Positions 23,420 through 31,767 of a stretch of 34,212 nt of DNA are shown here, in pieces (position 1 is the stretch's first letter; every line of letters starts with the position of its first letter). The stretch lies in the NCBI GenBank assembly GCA_900753285.1, contig CAADYN010000156.1, positions 1 to 34,212 of the forward strand. The letters are read 5' to 3'. Made by a program: the position numbers and the translations under genes. The stretch comes from Clostridia bacterium. GTDB taxonomy: Bacteria > Bacillota > Clostridia > Oscillospirales > CAG-272. Under the pieces are notes generated by a model. It was given only the letters and a program-made list of their open reading frames with translations, had not been told where the DNA came from and did not search any database.

Positions 23420-24910
23420 TTAATATCGTAAGTCAAAGTATTTTCTCATGGTTTCGTTTGCAGTGGCTTTTCTGTCGCTGAAATATTCTTCGAGATTGTT
23501 CTTCGGAGCACAGTCGCGTATGAGCTGATAGGTAGCCTGCGCGATTGTCGGATAAGCATTGCCGAACGCAAAAGCAAAGTCAAACGCAGGAGTGTCGAGT
23601 ATCATGTCGAGCATATTGACGCTTTCGTTGTCGCGGAGTATGTGCAGCATATTGTAGTTGACGTATTCGTCGTAGATATATCCGTATGAGGCGGCGTTGA
23701 GGTATGACAGTGTTATCGCGGCGAACTCTCCGTTGGTGTGATTCTTCGGAACGGCGAAAACGGCTTCGGTGTTGGCGATAAGCGTGCGGTATTCGTCACG
23801 TTCTTCTTCCTTAGGCAGAGGGAGGATACCCCAGTCAGCGGCGGAATTTGTCATCCACGACATAACGTAAAGATAGTCGATGAGGAACGCCGATTCGCCT
23901 TTCGAGAAGATATTTACCGCACCCGCGCTAGAGTCAACAATTTTGTTCTCGTCGTTGTACAAGGTGTACAGGTTGTTCATAGTCTTTTTGGTGTTTTTGA
24001 GGGTGTAGCCCACTACGGGAACACGTCTTATGCTTGCGCTGATGTAGTCGTTTCCGCTTGACTTGAACACAAGGTCGGGAAGGCGTGAGGCGGTGTTTTC
24101 GGCTGTGGTAGTGTAGTAGCTTTTGCCGGAGCTTTCGTTAAGGCTTTTGACTGATTCTACAAGTGTGAGATATTCATCCCAAGTCCATGTTCCGCTCTCG
24201 ACTGAGGAATATATCGCGCCGGCGTCAGCTCCTGCCTCGGAAAGCACGGATTTATTCATGTATACCGCCGAAAATGACGAGGGTGAGATTGAAGCGTCGC
24301 CTGCCACACCGTAGGTTGAATATCCGCCCGAGGTCATGTCTGAGGACATAGCGTTGAAGTACGGCTTGTCAATGTCAAAAAACGGCAGAGTGCGCATATT
24401 CATGAGAGTGTCCGCCATTCTGAACGAGCCTACCGTGTATATCGGGAGCATCAAAAGGTCGGTGTAGTACGAGTCGGAGGCAATGGCGTTTTTCAGCTCC
24501 GCACGCATGGTATCGCTGTCGGCAACAGTCGTAATGAGCGTGATGTTCAGCTTTTCTTCCACCTCGGCGTTGCGTATCATTGCGAGACGGGAGACGGTGC
24601 TTTCGGTGTTCTCCGGGGAGATGAAGCTCTTGTCGGTCGTAGTGATGAAGAATACCGCGCCGTCGTAGTCTCTTTCGGGAAGCTCGGAGAGATACTGCTC
24701 GGAAAGCGCCTTTTTGTCGGTTTCGGGGGTGTATTTCGTGTAGCTGCTGTCCTCTTCGGCGTGTGAGGTTTCGTTTGATTTTGTTTCCGAGGTCTCGCTT
24801 TCGCTTTCTTCCTCCTCGGACATATCGTTTACTATAATAAAGCCGCAGGAGGTCGACGAAAGCAGCAAAAGTGCAGACAAGGCAGCCGCGGCGAGTTTTT
24901 TCAGCGTCAT
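23420..24910 (-). CDS. Extracellular solute-binding lipoprotein (ABC transporter, family 1 type)
   Basis: A 496-residue lipoprotein. The signal peptide is KKLAAAALSALLLLSSTSC with the lipid-bearing Cys22. A Ser/Glu-rich flexible linker (residues about 30-65) follows, then a two-lobed binding domain typical of sugar-binding proteins (GVAGDASISPSSFSAVYMNKSVLSEAGA, ESGTWTWDEYLTLVESVKSLNE, AFLIDYLYVMSWM, WGILPLPKEEERDEY, AVPKNH). It would capture a solute at the outer membrane face for an ABC importer, but no permease or ATPase gene is in the window. It is cotranscribed with the nucleoside hydrolase. The promoter is at 24949-24977. The ribosome site is a weak AAGG. Confidence 0.88.
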   Translation of the reverse strand: MTLKKLAAAALSALLLLSSTSCGFIIVNDMSEEEESESETSETKSNETSHAEEDSSYTKYTPETDKKALSEQYLSELPERDYDGAVFFITTTDKSFISPENTESTVSRLAMIRNAEVEEKLNITLITTVADSDTMRAELKNAIASDSYYTDLLMLPIYTVGSFRMADTLMNMRTLPFFDIDKPYFNAMSSDMTSGGYSTYGVAGDASISPSSFSAVYMNKSVLSEAGADAGAIYSSVESGTWTWDEYLTLVESVKSLNESSGKSYYTTTAENTASRLPDLVFKSSGNDYISASIRRVPVVGYTLKNTKKTMNNLYTLYNDENKIVDSSAGAVNIFSKGESAFLIDYLYVMSWMTNSAADWGILPLPKEEERDEYRTLIANTEAVFAVPKNHTNGEFAAITLSYLNAASYGYIYDEYVNYNMLHILRDNESVNMLDMILDTPAFDFAFAFGNAYPTIAQATYQLIRDCAPKNNLEEYFSDRKATANETMRKYFDLRY

Positions 24911-24948
24911 TCTGGTAAATAACCTTACATCTAAAAATTATCTATGCA

Positions 24949-24977
24949 ATTATACCATATTCGAGGAGTGTTTGCAA
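24949..24977 (-). promoter_or_regulatory. Sigma-A promoter for the binding protein-nucleoside hydrolase pair
   Basis: On the minus strand, TTGCAA (24977-24972), 17 bases, then TATAAT (24954-24949), about 39 bases before the start codon. Confidence 0.72.
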
Positions 24978-25013
24978 TAGCGCAGTCGTTTCATAAAAGT
25001 TACATTTTTATGG

Positions 25014-25057
25014 AAAAAAACAGCCTGCCGCTCATTTTTCGGAGACAGCAAGCTGTT
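25014..25057 (-). terminator. Rho-independent terminator of the alpha-mannosidase gene
   Basis: Read on the minus strand, 25057-25046 pairs with 25030-25019 in a 12-bp stem including G-U pairs, followed by seven T residues. On the plus strand C-A mismatches break the stem, so it is specific for the minus-strand gene. Confidence 0.85.
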
Positions 25058-25090
25058 TTTACTTTATTCGGTTAGCTTATATCGTAAGAC

Positions 25091-28000
25091 TTACGCCTTA
25101 AAAACCTCGAACATATTGATTCTGGTTGTGCGTCCGCGACCCTGTTCAGCCTTTGTGATGTAGAGTCTTACATAACGTGCTTCAACGGGAGCGAAGGAAC
25201 GGTTGGTTGTGCTGTCGTGGTTGTCCTTGACTTCATCGGCGCACTTCCACTCGTCGTTTTCGTTAACCTTGTACTCAAGTTTGAAGTCGCTTGTGTTGTA
25301 GCCTGCGGATTCCTGAACGCCTGCGTGCATTACGAACCATCCGCCTATCTTTGTAACTTCGCCGATGTCAGCTTCGAGCCAGTGTTCGCCGTTTTCGGAT
25401 TCAGCGCACCACTTGGAGTTTTCGTCGCCGTTGAGAGCCTGAGCGCCGGTTTCTCTTTCGTTGAAGTCGCTGCTTGTCTTGCAGGGCTTGTTCAGAAGAA
25501 CGTTTTCGCCGAGCTTTTCTGCCTTTACGCCGACAGTGATATCGTGATCGGGAACCTTAACAACAGCTTCGTTTTCGCATTCAGCGGTGATGTATTCGCA
25601 GTCCCAACCCTTGAAGAGCCAGCCGTTTGAGTAGCTGTCGGTCTTAACAACTGCCGCCTTGCCTTCTTCACGAGCGAGAACCTCACGAACGCTTCCGTCA
25701 AGTCCGAGAACTGTAACGTTATGTACGGGAGTCTTTGCGTTGTCAACTCTGTCGTAGAGGGGAGCGAGAGGAGTTACGTCGTCGTTGCCGCGCTTTGTGA
25801 ATGTAGCAGCCATTACAACGATGTCGCTGTCGTTCGGGAGTACAACTTCCTTCGCGCCTGTTACGGGGATAGCATACTTGAAGAGGTAAGCGAAGAGGTA
25901 GAGTCTGTCGCCGTCCTTGTCGTGAGTATGAGTGTAGTTAACTGCAATCTCGTCTCTCTTTACAAGAGGAGTTCTGCCGTTTACAAGCTGTTCCCATGCG
26001 CCGACGTCAGCCTTGAAGTCCTGGATTCCTACGGAAACGGTCTTGTCGTCAACGGAGAAGTCGGCAGTCTTGTCACCGTGTGCGCTTGCCGCGAGGATGT
26101 AGAGCGTATCATAGCCTGCGGGAACTGCAATCTTCTGTCCTTCGCAAACGAGAGCGTTATGAGCAACTGCGGGAGCAAGCTTGAAGGATACGCCGCCGGC
26201 AGTTACGTTCTCGGAGTAAAGCTCTGAAGGAATGGAGATACCGTCTGCAAAACCGCGGGAAGTTCTTGCGGAGTTGTATGTGGTAACGCGTCTTGTGTAG
26301 GGGAGATTTACGTGAACTTCTTCGCTTGTCTCAGCCTTCTTTGCGGGAGCGGCGAGAGTAACAGCGAAGGTCTTAACAGCGTAAGGTGTGAGAGTGAAGG
26401 AGAACTTGTCGCCGTCGAATGCTGCGGGAGCGATTTCGTCTTCATATCCGTTTGTTTCGGTAACGGAGGTGAGCTTTCCGAGGAACTTCAGCGTGCAGTT
26501 TTCGCTGCCCTTGCCGGAGGTTTCCTGAACTCTTATGATGATTCTGTCACCCTTTTCTTCCTTCTTGACAGCGCGTACTACTACATTGTCGTCGCTTACG
26601 GATACGAAGGAGATTTCCTTACCCTCACCTGCGTGCTTGGAGGCGGTGAACGGCATCATGGGCTGGTTGAGCTCTGCGGCTTCCTTGGTTGTGCCGTCTC
26701 TGAAGCCCTTGTGACCCGCGATGGAATATGTGAAGATGTTCAGACCCATATCCTGCCAGTCCTGACCGGATTCGTTCATGAACTTTCCGAGAGGTGTGTG
26801 GATGAGTGTGAGTCTGAGAGTGTTGTCGTTCGGCTTGTCCATACCGTACTTGCAGTCGTTCATGATGGATACGCCGTAGCTGCCGTCCTCTGCGGTGAGG
26901 TCAGCCCACTGATGAGTGCAGTGCTGATAGTACGGGAAGGAGTCTGTGTTTCCGCTTTCGATAGCGCCGAGACCGAGGTCGAATACTGCCTTGGGGTTCG
27001 ATACTGTGAGCGGGAACGCTGCTCTGAGGTTGGACTTGCGCTGGAACCAGTCGACTACGTTTGCAACGTCAACTCTTTCGCCGCCGTCGCAGAGGGAGAT
27101 TGTCTGCTCGAATGTGGAGCCTTCAAACTTTCTTGTTACCTTGAGAGATACAACAGCGGGACCGTTGTCTGCGATTTCAACCTTAACGTTATCCTTGACA
27201 ACTGCGGGTTCTACAAGCGCGTCGTCCCATACGAGTTCCCATGAAGGCCAGTTTGTGCTCTTATCGGGACCGATTTCAAGCTTTGCGGGAGATGCGAGAA
27301 GCTCAAAGTTGCCGTTTGCCTTGTCTACGATGCTTGCGATGTCGCCGTCTTCGTTGATGGTAACGATGTATCTCTGGTTCTCGAGCTTATTAGCAGTTAC
27401 GGAAATGCCGGTCTTAACCTGACATTCGGTTTCGCTTTCACGAACGTCGAATACTGTGCAGCTTACGGGAGCTACGGCAGCCTTGAACTTAACTACGGTT
27501 CTGCCGTTTTCCTTGCTGAGCTGAGCGGGTACTTCGTTTCCGTGTGAGTCGAATACGCGGACGAAAGGTGTCTTTACATCAATTTCAGCTGTAACAACGT
27601 CGTCTCTTGTGTATGAAACGGGGTTGTATACTACGACGGGTGTGCCTTCAACTCTTGTGTCGAGTGTGCCTGCTACGCCGCCGACTGCGTTTGCAAGCTC
27701 GGATGCGAACATATTAAGCGCGATAACATAGTCGTTGTAGGAGAATACATAAGCCGCTGCGATGGAGGTTCCCGGAAGGTCGTCATGGAACTGGTGCCAG
27801 AGGAATGTCTGCCATGCGGTGAGAAGTCTTTCAGCCGGATATTCTGACGCACCGAGCCATGCGGAAAGAACTGCTGCTCTCTCTGCGGAGTCTGCAAGAA
27901 GCTCGTTCTTACGGTTCCATCTCTTGTTGATTGTGTGTGAGGTGAGAGCGCCCGAGCCGTGGGGAATGAGAAGCTCTCCGTTGTATGCGGGAAGGTTGTC

Positions 28001-28864
28001 AATCTCTTCCTTGGTGAGTTCGTTGAAGATCTGGTCGGTGGAGGAGGAGATAACCTTGTAAAGTCCGTTTGCGTTGTCCTCGATGGCTTCGTTTACCATG
28101 CGTGCTGAGGATTCCTTAGGAGATCCGCCGTAGTCGCCTGTGCCGTAGTACATAGCTCTGTAGGGAACGTGAGCGTACTTTTCGTTGTGTTCGATATCAC
28201 GAAGGAATTCTTCTCTCTTGTTTACGGGAGTAGTGTTGCCGTCGTTGTCGAAGTTGTACGTATAGTTGCCTTCAAGAAGGGAGCCGACAACGTAGTTTCC
28301 ATCCGGTCCTACCCACTTGCCGAGGTCCATACGGGGCTTGTCCTTGACCGGCATAGGCTTTGTTACCGAGCCGTCTTCGTTGATTACAGGACCGCCGACG
28401 CCCCATACGAGCTTCTGAGTTGAGAATCCGTTCAGACCCATGTGAGCTTCGATTGAAGGAAGAGCATATCTGAAGCCGAAGCAGTCTGTAAGGAAGATAT
28501 CCGTGCTCTTTTTGCCGAATTCCTTTTCGAAATAGCCGTTTCCGTAGAGTACCTGACGCATGAGGGCTTCGGATGAGGGAACGTTAACATCCATAGCGTC
28601 CCATGTGCTTCCGGATACCGTCCATCTGCCCTCTGCGATGTAGCCCTTCAGCTTTTCGTAAAGGTCGGGATAGTATTCCTTAGCAAGCTTATAACGGAAC
28701 GCGCCCTCAAAGTTCATCTTATAATGAGGGTATTTTTCGATAAGTTCAAAGTTTTTCTCAAGTGTGGATTTTACACAGTCGCGAATGGTGTCCTGAACAG
28801 TCCAGTTCCACTGGGTGTCAAGGTGAGCGTTGGAAACCACATAAAGTTTCTTTTCTTTTTCCAT
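25091..28864 (-). CDS. Alpha-mannosidase (GH38) with C-terminal repeat and discoidin (F5/8 type C) domains
   Basis: A 1257-residue glycoside hydrolase. The GH38 catalytic domain starts at the N-terminus: SNAHLDTQWNW (zinc ligands H14, D16), FLTDCFGFRYALP (nucleophile D127), YYGTGDYGGSP, PHGSGALTSHTINKRWNRKNE and FHDDLPGTS (H360, D361). Beta domains of the GH38 C-terminus follow. A short stretch near residue 1090 (SNGWLFKGWDCEYI ... VPDHDITV) resembles InlB-type repeats, and the last 130 residues form a discoidin carbohydrate-binding domain. The start at 28864 has GGAGGTC upstream; a 16-residue extension to 28912 is not signal-like. No signal peptide is seen, which is odd for such appended domains. 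Codon bias is very strong. It acts on alpha-linked mannose. Confidence 0.93.
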   Translation of the reverse strand: MEKEKKLYVVSNAHLDTQWNWTVQDTIRDCVKSTLEKNFELIEKYPHYKMNFEGAFRYKLAKEYYPDLYEKLKGYIAEGRWTVSGSTWDAMDVNVPSSEALMRQVLYGNGYFEKEFGKKSTDIFLTDCFGFRYALPSIEAHMGLNGFSTQKLVWGVGGPVINEDGSVTKPMPVKDKPRMDLGKWVGPDGNYVVGSLLEGNYTYNFDNDGNTTPVNKREEFLRDIEHNEKYAHVPYRAMYYGTGDYGGSPKESSARMVNEAIEDNANGLYKVISSSTDQIFNELTKEEIDNLPAYNGELLIPHGSGALTSHTINKRWNRKNELLADSAERAAVLSAWLGASEYPAERLLTAWQTFLWHQFHDDLPGTSIAAAYVFSYNDYVIALNMFASELANAVGGVAGTLDTRVEGTPVVVYNPVSYTRDDVVTAEIDVKTPFVRVFDSHGNEVPAQLSKENGRTVVKFKAAVAPVSCTVFDVRESETECQVKTGISVTANKLENQRYIVTINEDGDIASIVDKANGNFELLASPAKLEIGPDKSTNWPSWELVWDDALVEPAVVKDNVKVEIADNGPAVVSLKVTRKFEGSTFEQTISLCDGGERVDVANVVDWFQRKSNLRAAFPLTVSNPKAVFDLGLGAIESGNTDSFPYYQHCTHQWADLTAEDGSYGVSIMNDCKYGMDKPNDNTLRLTLIHTPLGKFMNESGQDWQDMGLNIFTYSIAGHKGFRDGTTKEAAELNQPMMPFTASKHAGEGKEISFVSVSDDNVVVRAVKKEEKGDRIIIRVQETSGKGSENCTLKFLGKLTSVTETNGYEDEIAPAAFDGDKFSFTLTPYAVKTFAVTLAAPAKKAETSEEVHVNLPYTRRVTTYNSARTSRGFADGISIPSELYSENVTAGGVSFKLAPAVAHNALVCEGQKIAVPAGYDTLYILAASAHGDKTADFSVDDKTVSVGIQDFKADVGAWEQLVNGRTPLVKRDEIAVNYTHTHDKDGDRLYLFAYLFKYAIPVTGAKEVVLPNDSDIVVMAATFTKRGNDDVTPLAPLYDRVDNAKTPVHNVTVLGLDGSVREVLAREEGKAAVVKTDSYSNGWLFKGWDCEYITAECENEAVVKVPDHDITVGVKAEKLGENVLLNKPCKTSSDFNERETGAQALNGDENSKWCAESENGEHWLEADIGEVTKIGGWFVMHAGVQESAGYNTSDFKLEYKVNENDEWKCADEVKDNHDSTTNRSFAPVEARYVRLYITKAEQGRGRTTRINMFEVFKA

Positions 28865-28920
28865 TATTATTGACCTCCGTAATAAATTACTCAATATTAA
28901 CTTATAACACAATATTCGGG

Positions 28921-28988
28921 GAAAATCGTTGATGTTCTATTAACAATTCATGTACATTGTTGGAATTTCTCGTGGAATAACGATTTTC
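28921..28988. repeat. Perfect 10-bp inverted repeat with a nested repeat upstream of the alpha-mannosidase gene
   Basis: GAAAATCGTT (28921-28930) and AACGATTTTC (28979-28988) are perfect inverted copies 48 bases apart. Inside lies AACAAT-N8-ATTGTT (28942-28961). Both lie 57-125 bases before the mannosidase start, in the place of a control region. No convincing sigma-A promoter was found in this gap. Confidence 0.5.
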
Positions 28989-28992
28989 GTCG

Positions 28993-29020
28993 TTTTTAAC
29001 AATACGGATATTATTAAAAA
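28993..29020 (-). other. 3' hairpin after the FAD dehydrogenase gene
   Basis: On the minus strand 29020-29009 pairs with 29004-28993 in a 12-bp AT-rich stem with one G-U pair and a TCCG loop. The G-U pair would be a C-A mismatch on the other strand, so it fits minus-strand RNA. No T run follows, so it is only a possible weak terminator or processing site. Confidence 0.35.
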
Positions 29021-29038
29021 TTTCGTTATTTTAAGGCG

Positions 29039-30415
29039 TCAGGCATTTTCTTCGCAGATTTTTCTTGCTACAAAGATACCGCTGGCGGACGCGTGTGAGA
29101 GGGAGTGCGTGATTCCGCTTCCGTCGCCTATCATGTACAGACCCTTGTAGCTGCTTTCAAGGTTTTCGTCAACCGATATTTCCATGTTGTAGAACTTGAC
29201 TTCAACGCCGTAGAGAAGAGTGTCGTCGTTAGCGCAGCCGGGAGCGATTTTGTCAAGCTGGTATATCATCTCGATAATGCCGTCGAGAATACGCTTCGGG
29301 AGCACAAGGCTGAGGTCTCCGGGAGTTGCGGAAAGGGTAGGAGTAACGAGGGATTCTTCTATTCTCTTTGCATTGCTTCGTCTGCCGCGTACAAGGTCGC
29401 CGAAACGCTGAACTATAACGCCGCCGCCGAGCATATTCGACAGTCTCGCGATGCTTTCTGCGTATCCGTTGCTGTCCTTGAAAGGCTCGGAGAAGTGCTT
29501 TGAAACGAGGAGCGCGAAGTTTGTGTTGTCGGTGAGAAGGGAAGGATCTTCGTAGCTGTGTCCGTTTACCGTAACGATGCCGTTTGTGTTTTCGGTAACT
29601 ACGATTCCGTGGGGATTCATGCAGAACGTTCTTACCGCGTCTTCGTAGTTTGCGGTGCGGTATACAATTTTACTTTCGTAAAGCTCATCTGTGAGGTGGG
29701 AGAATACAACTGACGGTATCTCAACTCTTACGCCGATGTCCACGCGGTTTGATTTTGTCTCAATGTCAAGCTCCTTGCAGATGTGCTCGACCCACTTGCT
29801 TCCGCTTCTTCCGACGGAGACGATGCAGTCCTTGCAGGTGTACTTGCTGCCGTTCTGACAGGTTATCTCATATCCGCCGTCAACTACGGAAAGGTCATCT
29901 ACGGGAGTTTCAAAGAAGATGTCAACCTTGTCCTTCAGCTCGTTGTAAAGATTGGTCAGCACAACATAGTTTCTGTCAGTGCCGAGGTGGCGGACGGAAG
30001 CGTCAAGAAGGTTCAGCTTGTTCTGGATGCAGAGCTTTTTGAACTTTGAGCCTGCGGTAGTGTAGAGATGTGTTCCCTCGCCGCCGTGGCTCATGTTTAT
30101 CTCGTCAACGTAGTGCATAAGCTCGAGAGCCTTCTTCTTGCCTACATGCTCGTAAAGAGTTCCGCCGAAATCGTTGGTAATGTTGTATTTACCGTCCGAG
30201 AACGCGCCCGCTCCGCCGAATCCGCTCATGATAGAGCAGTGCTTGCATCCGATGCAGCTTTTTATTTTTTCTCCGTCAATAGGACAGTGTCTTTTTTCAA
30301 GGGGATGACCGGACTCGAATATCGCAACCTTGAGCTCGGGCTTGAGTTTTATCAGCTCGTACGCGGAGTAGATACCGCCCGGACCTGCTCCTATGATTAT
30401 CACGTCATAATTCAT
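29039..30415 (-). CDS. NAD(P)/FAD-dependent dehydrogenase with a cysteine cluster
   Basis: A 458-residue flavoprotein. The N-terminal VIIIGAGPGGIYSAYEL is an FAD-binding Rossmann loop (G9, G11, G14), FESG ends the second strand, and IGDGSGITHSLSHASASGI near the C-terminus completes the FAD site. Residues 44-60 hold four cysteines (C44, C54, C57, C60) before SGFGGAGAFSDGKYN, the mark of a family of uncharacterised FAD-dependent dehydrogenases (COG2509-like). The cysteines could bind iron-sulfur or zinc. The reaction is unknown. The promoter is at 30489-30517; the long 5' leader ends in a weak ribosome site. Codon bias to AAG suggests good expression. It stands upstream of the mannosidase gene in the same direction. 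Confidence 0.88.
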   Translation of the reverse strand: MNYDVIIIGAGPGGIYSAYELIKLKPELKVAIFESGHPLEKRHCPIDGEKIKSCIGCKHCSIMSGFGGAGAFSDGKYNITNDFGGTLYEHVGKKKALELMHYVDEINMSHGGEGTHLYTTAGSKFKKLCIQNKLNLLDASVRHLGTDRNYVVLTNLYNELKDKVDIFFETPVDDLSVVDGGYEITCQNGSKYTCKDCIVSVGRSGSKWVEHICKELDIETKSNRVDIGVRVEIPSVVFSHLTDELYESKIVYRTANYEDAVRTFCMNPHGIVVTENTNGIVTVNGHSYEDPSLLTDNTNFALLVSKHFSEPFKDSNGYAESIARLSNMLGGGVIVQRFGDLVRGRRSNAKRIEESLVTPTLSATPGDLSLVLPKRILDGIIEMIYQLDKIAPGCANDDTLLYGVEVKFYNMEISVDENLESSYKGLYMIGDGSGITHSLSHASASGIFVARKICEENA

Positions 30416-30488
30416 TTGATCACCGAGGTTCTTTCATATATTTTTACGCGCCGACAAAACGCAATTCTTCGCCTGCGCATACACTGTA

Positions 30489-30517
30489 ATTATACTCTAT
30501 CCGGCAGATTAAATCAA
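30489..30517 (-). promoter_or_regulatory. Sigma-A promoter for the FAD dehydrogenase
   Basis: On the minus strand, TTGATT (30517-30512), 17 bases, TATAAT (30494-30489). The predicted 5' leader is about 65 bases. No known riboswitch was recognised in it. Confidence 0.82.
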
Positions 30518-30571
30518 GATAAAACCATTGAAATAATATGAAGAAAGCGTGTAATCCTCCAATTTTGCTTC

Positions 30572-30616
30572 AAAAAAAGACCCGCGCCGCCGCAGATTAA
30601 GCGAACAACACGGGTC
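30572..30616 (-). terminator. Rho-independent terminator of the helicase-permease-phosphoesterase operon
   Basis: On the minus strand a GC-rich stem begins GACCCG (30616-30611), pairs with CGGGTC (30584-30579) and extends inward through several G-U pairs. It is followed by seven T residues. Confidence 0.88.
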
Positions 30617-30631
30617 GTATTATTTAAGAAT

Positions 30632-31750
30632 TCAGAAATCCAGCTTTTCGGAGACGTCTCCTCCGCTGACTATGGCAGCGTATCTCTCGCCGTTTTCCTT
30701 GACAACAGCTCCGCCGGTGTAGATTCGCCGTCCGTTTTCATCGTGAACGGGAATTGACATGACAGCGGTCGGAAAGTCTGCGTCCCTGCAGCCCTCGGTG
30801 TGCGGCTGAACGAAATACGCGCGGTGCATATGTCCGCATACGAGAAGGTCGGTGTTCATCTCGGAGAGAATGCGCGTCCATTTTTCGTAATACTCACCGC
30901 CGACGTCGAACGGGAACTTGAAATGCTCTACAAACGGAACATGGCACAGAGCGATTCTTGTCGTAACTCCCGGTGCGTTCCATTCGTTTTCCGCGTCGGC
31001 AAGTACGGACTCAAGATAAGCGGTCTCGCGGCGTCTGAAGTTGTCGAAATAAACCGTTCCGCCGTATTCTTCGTTCGTGTCGTACTTGTCCTCACCGCAG
31101 TCGAGCACTATTCCCCAAAGGCTGCCGAGACGGAAAGTATAAAATGTCTCTCGCCTGCCTCCGCGGAAAGCTGTGGGAATGTAGTCGGGGAGAAGCTCGG
31201 CGGCGTGTCCTCTTGTGTCGTGGTTTCCGCGGGAGTAGAGTACGGGTCTTGTTCCGTGTACTGCTTCTCCTGCGAGAGCGAACGATACGTCAAAGCATTC
31301 CACCGTGTCGGAGGAGTCGTTTATGTCGCCGTTGAGCACCAGCACATCCGCGTCGCGTCCGCCCCTTGATTCTACGAATTTTCTGTAGGCTTCGAGAGGA
31401 GTTATAACCGCGCCGTGTGTGTCTGCGAACTGGAACAGTGTGAAATCCTCTCCCTCGCATGGAATAAAGCTGTATTCCTCGCGGACAGTCTCTACTCCTT
31501 TCGGAAAATACGGCGGCTTTTCCTTGTACTCGATGAAGACTACGGTGTATTTCTTCTTTTCGTCGAGTGCAGCTCCGGGAACGCTTATCTTGTGGACGGT
31601 GCCGTATTTCAGAAGTCCGCATTCCTCGTCGGTGTACCTTGCTCCGTCAATCTCGACCCATCCGAGTCCCTTTGTCTTCGTGCGGAATATGATTTGGTAG
31701 TCACATCCGACTCTGAATACCGACGGATCGTATAGCAAATCCTGTTTCAT
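30632..31750 (-). CDS. Calcineurin-like metallophosphoesterase
   Basis: A 372-residue protein. Residues 1-100 form a beta-rich N-terminal domain of the kind seen in purple-acid-phosphatase-like enzymes. The catalytic domain then shows the phosphoesterase motifs in order: FADTHG, LNGDINDSSD, SRGNHDTRG, ALCHVPF and VCGHMHRAYF. Together these bind two metal ions. FADTHG replaces the usual D-x-H by D-T-H, which keeps both ligands. There is no signal peptide, so it acts in the cytoplasm. The substrate is unknown. It is the last gene of an operon, 17 bases after the AI-2E-type permease, with GAAAGG 8 bases before the ATG, and ends at a strong terminator. Confidence 0.9.
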   Translation of the reverse strand: MKQDLLYDPSVFRVGCDYQIIFRTKTKGLGWVEIDGARYTDEECGLLKYGTVHKISVPGAALDEKKKYTVVFIEYKEKPPYFPKGVETVREEYSFIPCEGEDFTLFQFADTHGAVITPLEAYRKFVESRGGRDADVLVLNGDINDSSDTVECFDVSFALAGEAVHGTRPVLYSRGNHDTRGHAAELLPDYIPTAFRGGRRETFYTFRLGSLWGIVLDCGEDKYDTNEEYGGTVYFDNFRRRETAYLESVLADAENEWNAPGVTTRIALCHVPFVEHFKFPFDVGGEYYEKWTRILSEMNTDLLVCGHMHRAYFVQPHTEGCRDADFPTAVMSIPVHDENGRRIYTGGAVVKENGERYAAIVSGGDVSEKLDF

Positions 31751-31767
31751 GTCGTTCTGCCTTTCTC

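Noticed and set aside
26312..27244. A 310-residue open frame on the plus strand opposite the alpha-mannosidase gene
   Set aside because: It is a by-product of the codon bias of the minus-strand gene, with Ser/Val/Cys-rich composition, no ribosome site and no family resemblance. The GH38 gene covers it completely.
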